Positions 5,722 to 6,997 of a DNA stretch of 6,997 nt are shown here, in pieces. How positions within the stretch are numbered: position 1 is the stretch's first letter; each line of letters opens with the position of its first letter. The stretch is from Burkholderiaceae bacterium (GTDB taxonomy: Bacteria > Pseudomonadota > Gammaproteobacteria > Burkholderiales > Burkholderiaceae_C). A program made the position numbers and the translations under genes. Below the pieces are notes generated by a model. The model was not told the origin of the DNA. It ran no database searches and was given only the letters and a program-made list of their open reading frames with translations. The stretch is taken from the NCBI GenBank assembly GCA_023262365.1, contig JALRBF010000367.1, forward strand, positions 1 through 6,997, given 5' to 3'.

Positions 5722-6997
5722 GCCGCAGCGGCGCCGTCGCGCCGGGGGTCGCTGGCGGCCACGTAGCCGCGTTGGGCAAAGTCGGGTTGACGCCAAATAA
5801 ATTGACCCGCGCCAAAATCTTGGTAGCTGTCTTGAATCACCGAAACTTCGTGGCCCAACGCCATCAGGCCACTGGCCAGTGCCGGGGCCATGGTGCCTTC
5901 GAGGTTGAGCACCTTGCCATGATAAAAACGCCAGCGCGGCGCATCGCAGGCGGTTTGCACGTTTTGCTGGTGGTCCAGCATGCGCACCAAGGTTTGCAGG
6001 TGGCCTTGGGGCTGCATGTTGGCCCCCATCACGCCAAAAGCCATCACCGGCTGCCCCTGGTGCGACAAAAAGCCCGGAATAATGGTGTGAAACGGCCGCT
6101 TGCCCGGCGCGACTTGATTGCTTGGGTTGGGCGCGTCGGCGCCAATTTGAAACGCGTGCCCCCGGTTGTGTAGGCTAATGCCGGTGCTGGGCTCGACCAC
6201 GCCCGAGCCAAAGCCCATGTAGTTGCTTTGAATTAGGCTCACCATCATGCCGTTGGCGTCGGCGGCGTTGAGGTAAATGGTGCCGCCACGGCCGAGGTCG
6301 CCTGCGCCCATTACCTGCGCTTGCTTGGGGTTAATGAGGCGCGCGCGTTGCGCCAGGTAGGCCGGGTCAAGCAGCTCTTGGGTGCTTAAAGCCATGGCGT
6401 GCGGGTCGGCGACGTGGCGGTACACGTCGGCAAAGGCCAGCTTCATGGCTTCAATTTGTATGTGTTGGGCCAGCACGTTGTCGGGGCCCATGGCGGCCAG
6501 GTCAAAGTGTTGCACCATGCCCAGGGCCATGAGTGCGGCAATACCTTGGCCGTTGGGTGGCATTTCGTGCACGGTGTAGCCGCGGTAGTTGGCTTGTATT
6601 GGGGTGACCCATTCGGGTTGGTAGGCCTGCATGTCGGCCATCTCAAGCGCGCCGCCGTGCTGCTGCACAAAGCGGGTAAGGGCTTCTGCCAACTCGCCCT
6701 GGTAAAACGCCTGCCCTTGGGTTTGGCCAATGGCGCGTAGGGTGCGCGCCGCTGCGGCAAGGGCAAAGTGCTCGCCCACCTCGGGCGCGCGGCCATGGGG
6801 CATAAACACCTGGGCAAAGCCCGGTTGCGATTGCAGCAAGGGCACGGCAGCGGCCCATTTTTGTTGCACCACCACGGGTACGGCGTAGCCTTTTTCGGCC
6901 AGTTCGGCCGCTGGCTCCAGCACCTCGGCCAGTGGCAGGCGGCCGTGGCGCTGGTGCAGGGCCACCCAGCCGCCCACCATGCCGGGCACGGTCACCG
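5712..6997 (-). CDS. Gamma-glutamyltransferase family protein, partial (5' end beyond window)
   Basis: The visible 427 or so residues are the C-terminal four-fifths of a gamma-glutamyltransferase, an Ntn hydrolase that cleaves itself into large and small subunits. Family members transfer or hydrolyse gamma-glutamyl groups of glutathione and similar amides, usually in the periplasm. Visible landmarks are TVPGMVGGWVAL (2-13), EPAAELAEKGYAV (27-39), MPPNGQGIAAL (145-155), and the cleavage site GRGGT, with Thr239 as the likely nucleophile starting the small subunit. These are followed by SNYMGFGSGVVEP (257-269), PFHTIIPGF (301-309), GANMQPQGH (324-332) and DAPRW (351-355). The pattern fits the YwrD-like branch better than E. 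coli Ggt. A GTG near the right edge is not the start: VPGMVGGW normally lies about 100 residues in, so roughly that much, including any signal peptide, is missing. The stop overlaps the FrhB-family start by 10 bases, suggesting one transcript. Confidence 0.9.
   Translation of the reverse strand, partial: VTVPGMVGGWVALHQRHGRLPLAEVLEPAAELAEKGYAVPVVVQQKWAAAVPLLQSQPGFAQVFMPHGRAPEVGEHFALAAAARTLRAIGQTQGQAFYQGELAEALTRFVQQHGGALEMADMQAYQPEWVTPIQANYRGYTVHEMPPNGQGIAALMALGMVQHFDLAAMGPDNVLAQHIQIEAMKLAFADVYRHVADPHAMALSTQELLDPAYLAQRARLINPKQAQVMGAGDLGRGGTIYLNAADANGMMVSLIQSNYMGFGSGVVEPSTGISLHNRGHAFQIGADAPNPSNQVAPGKRPFHTIIPGFLSHQGQPVMAFGVMGANMQPQGHLQTLVRMLDHQQNVQTACDAPRWRFYHGKVLNLEGTMAPALASGLMALGHEVSVIQDSYQDFGAGQFIWRQPDFAQRGYVAASDPRRDGAAAAWM

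Noticed and set aside
1..6997. tRNA, rRNA, CRISPR array, insertion sequence or attachment site
   Set aside because: I found no cloverleaf-like sequence, regularly spaced repeat array, transposase-like protein or flanking inverted repeats.

Overview
The window is GC-rich, densely coding bacterial DNA. By eye, the proteins and codon habits suggest a proteobacterium, most likely a betaproteobacterium of the Burkholderiales type; this is inference, as no rRNA or other taxonomic marker is present. The seven main genes share one habit: despite high GC, Phe is mostly TTT and Ile mostly ATT. This argues that they have long been resident in the same genome. Only the first ~360 bases look different, being clearly less GC-rich.

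Layout: (1) bases 1-163 carry the 3' end of a gene on the + strand that looks like a FimT/GspH-type minor pilin. (2) Bases 164-366 form an AT-richer stretch with no confident gene; a small hydrophobic reading frame there would need a -1 frameshift to gain a good start. (3) Bases 367-1654 hold a VOC-fold metalloenzyme and an HpaI-type class II aldolase in tandem, a small catabolic-looking pair. (4) Bases 1670-2158 (minus strand) encode a four-helix DUF2938 membrane protein that converges on the aldolase gene. (5) Bases 2159-2253 are a compact divergent promoter region with two adjacent palindromes one helical turn apart and a TATGAT box that would place transcription start on the MFS start codon. 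(6) Bases 2254-4562 encode an MFS transporter and a luciferase-like flavin oxidoreductase joined by an ATGA stop/start overlap, so transport and oxidation of a small molecule are probably coupled. (7) Bases 4504-6997 (minus strand) encode the end of a gamma-glutamyltransferase gene, which enters from the right edge, and a downstream FrhB/HCAR-family iron-sulfur flavoprotein whose start overlaps the transferase stop by 10 bases. The last ~60 bases of the flavoprotein gene run antisense to the end of the oxidoreductase gene.

The window reads as ordinary chromosomal metabolic content, packed tightly. I see no mobile element, CRISPR array, tRNA or rRNA, and no clearly new multi-gene system. The points most worth a second look are the FrhB-family protein coupled to a gamma-glutamyltransferase, the twin palindrome before the transporter gene, and the antisense overlap of the two redox genes.
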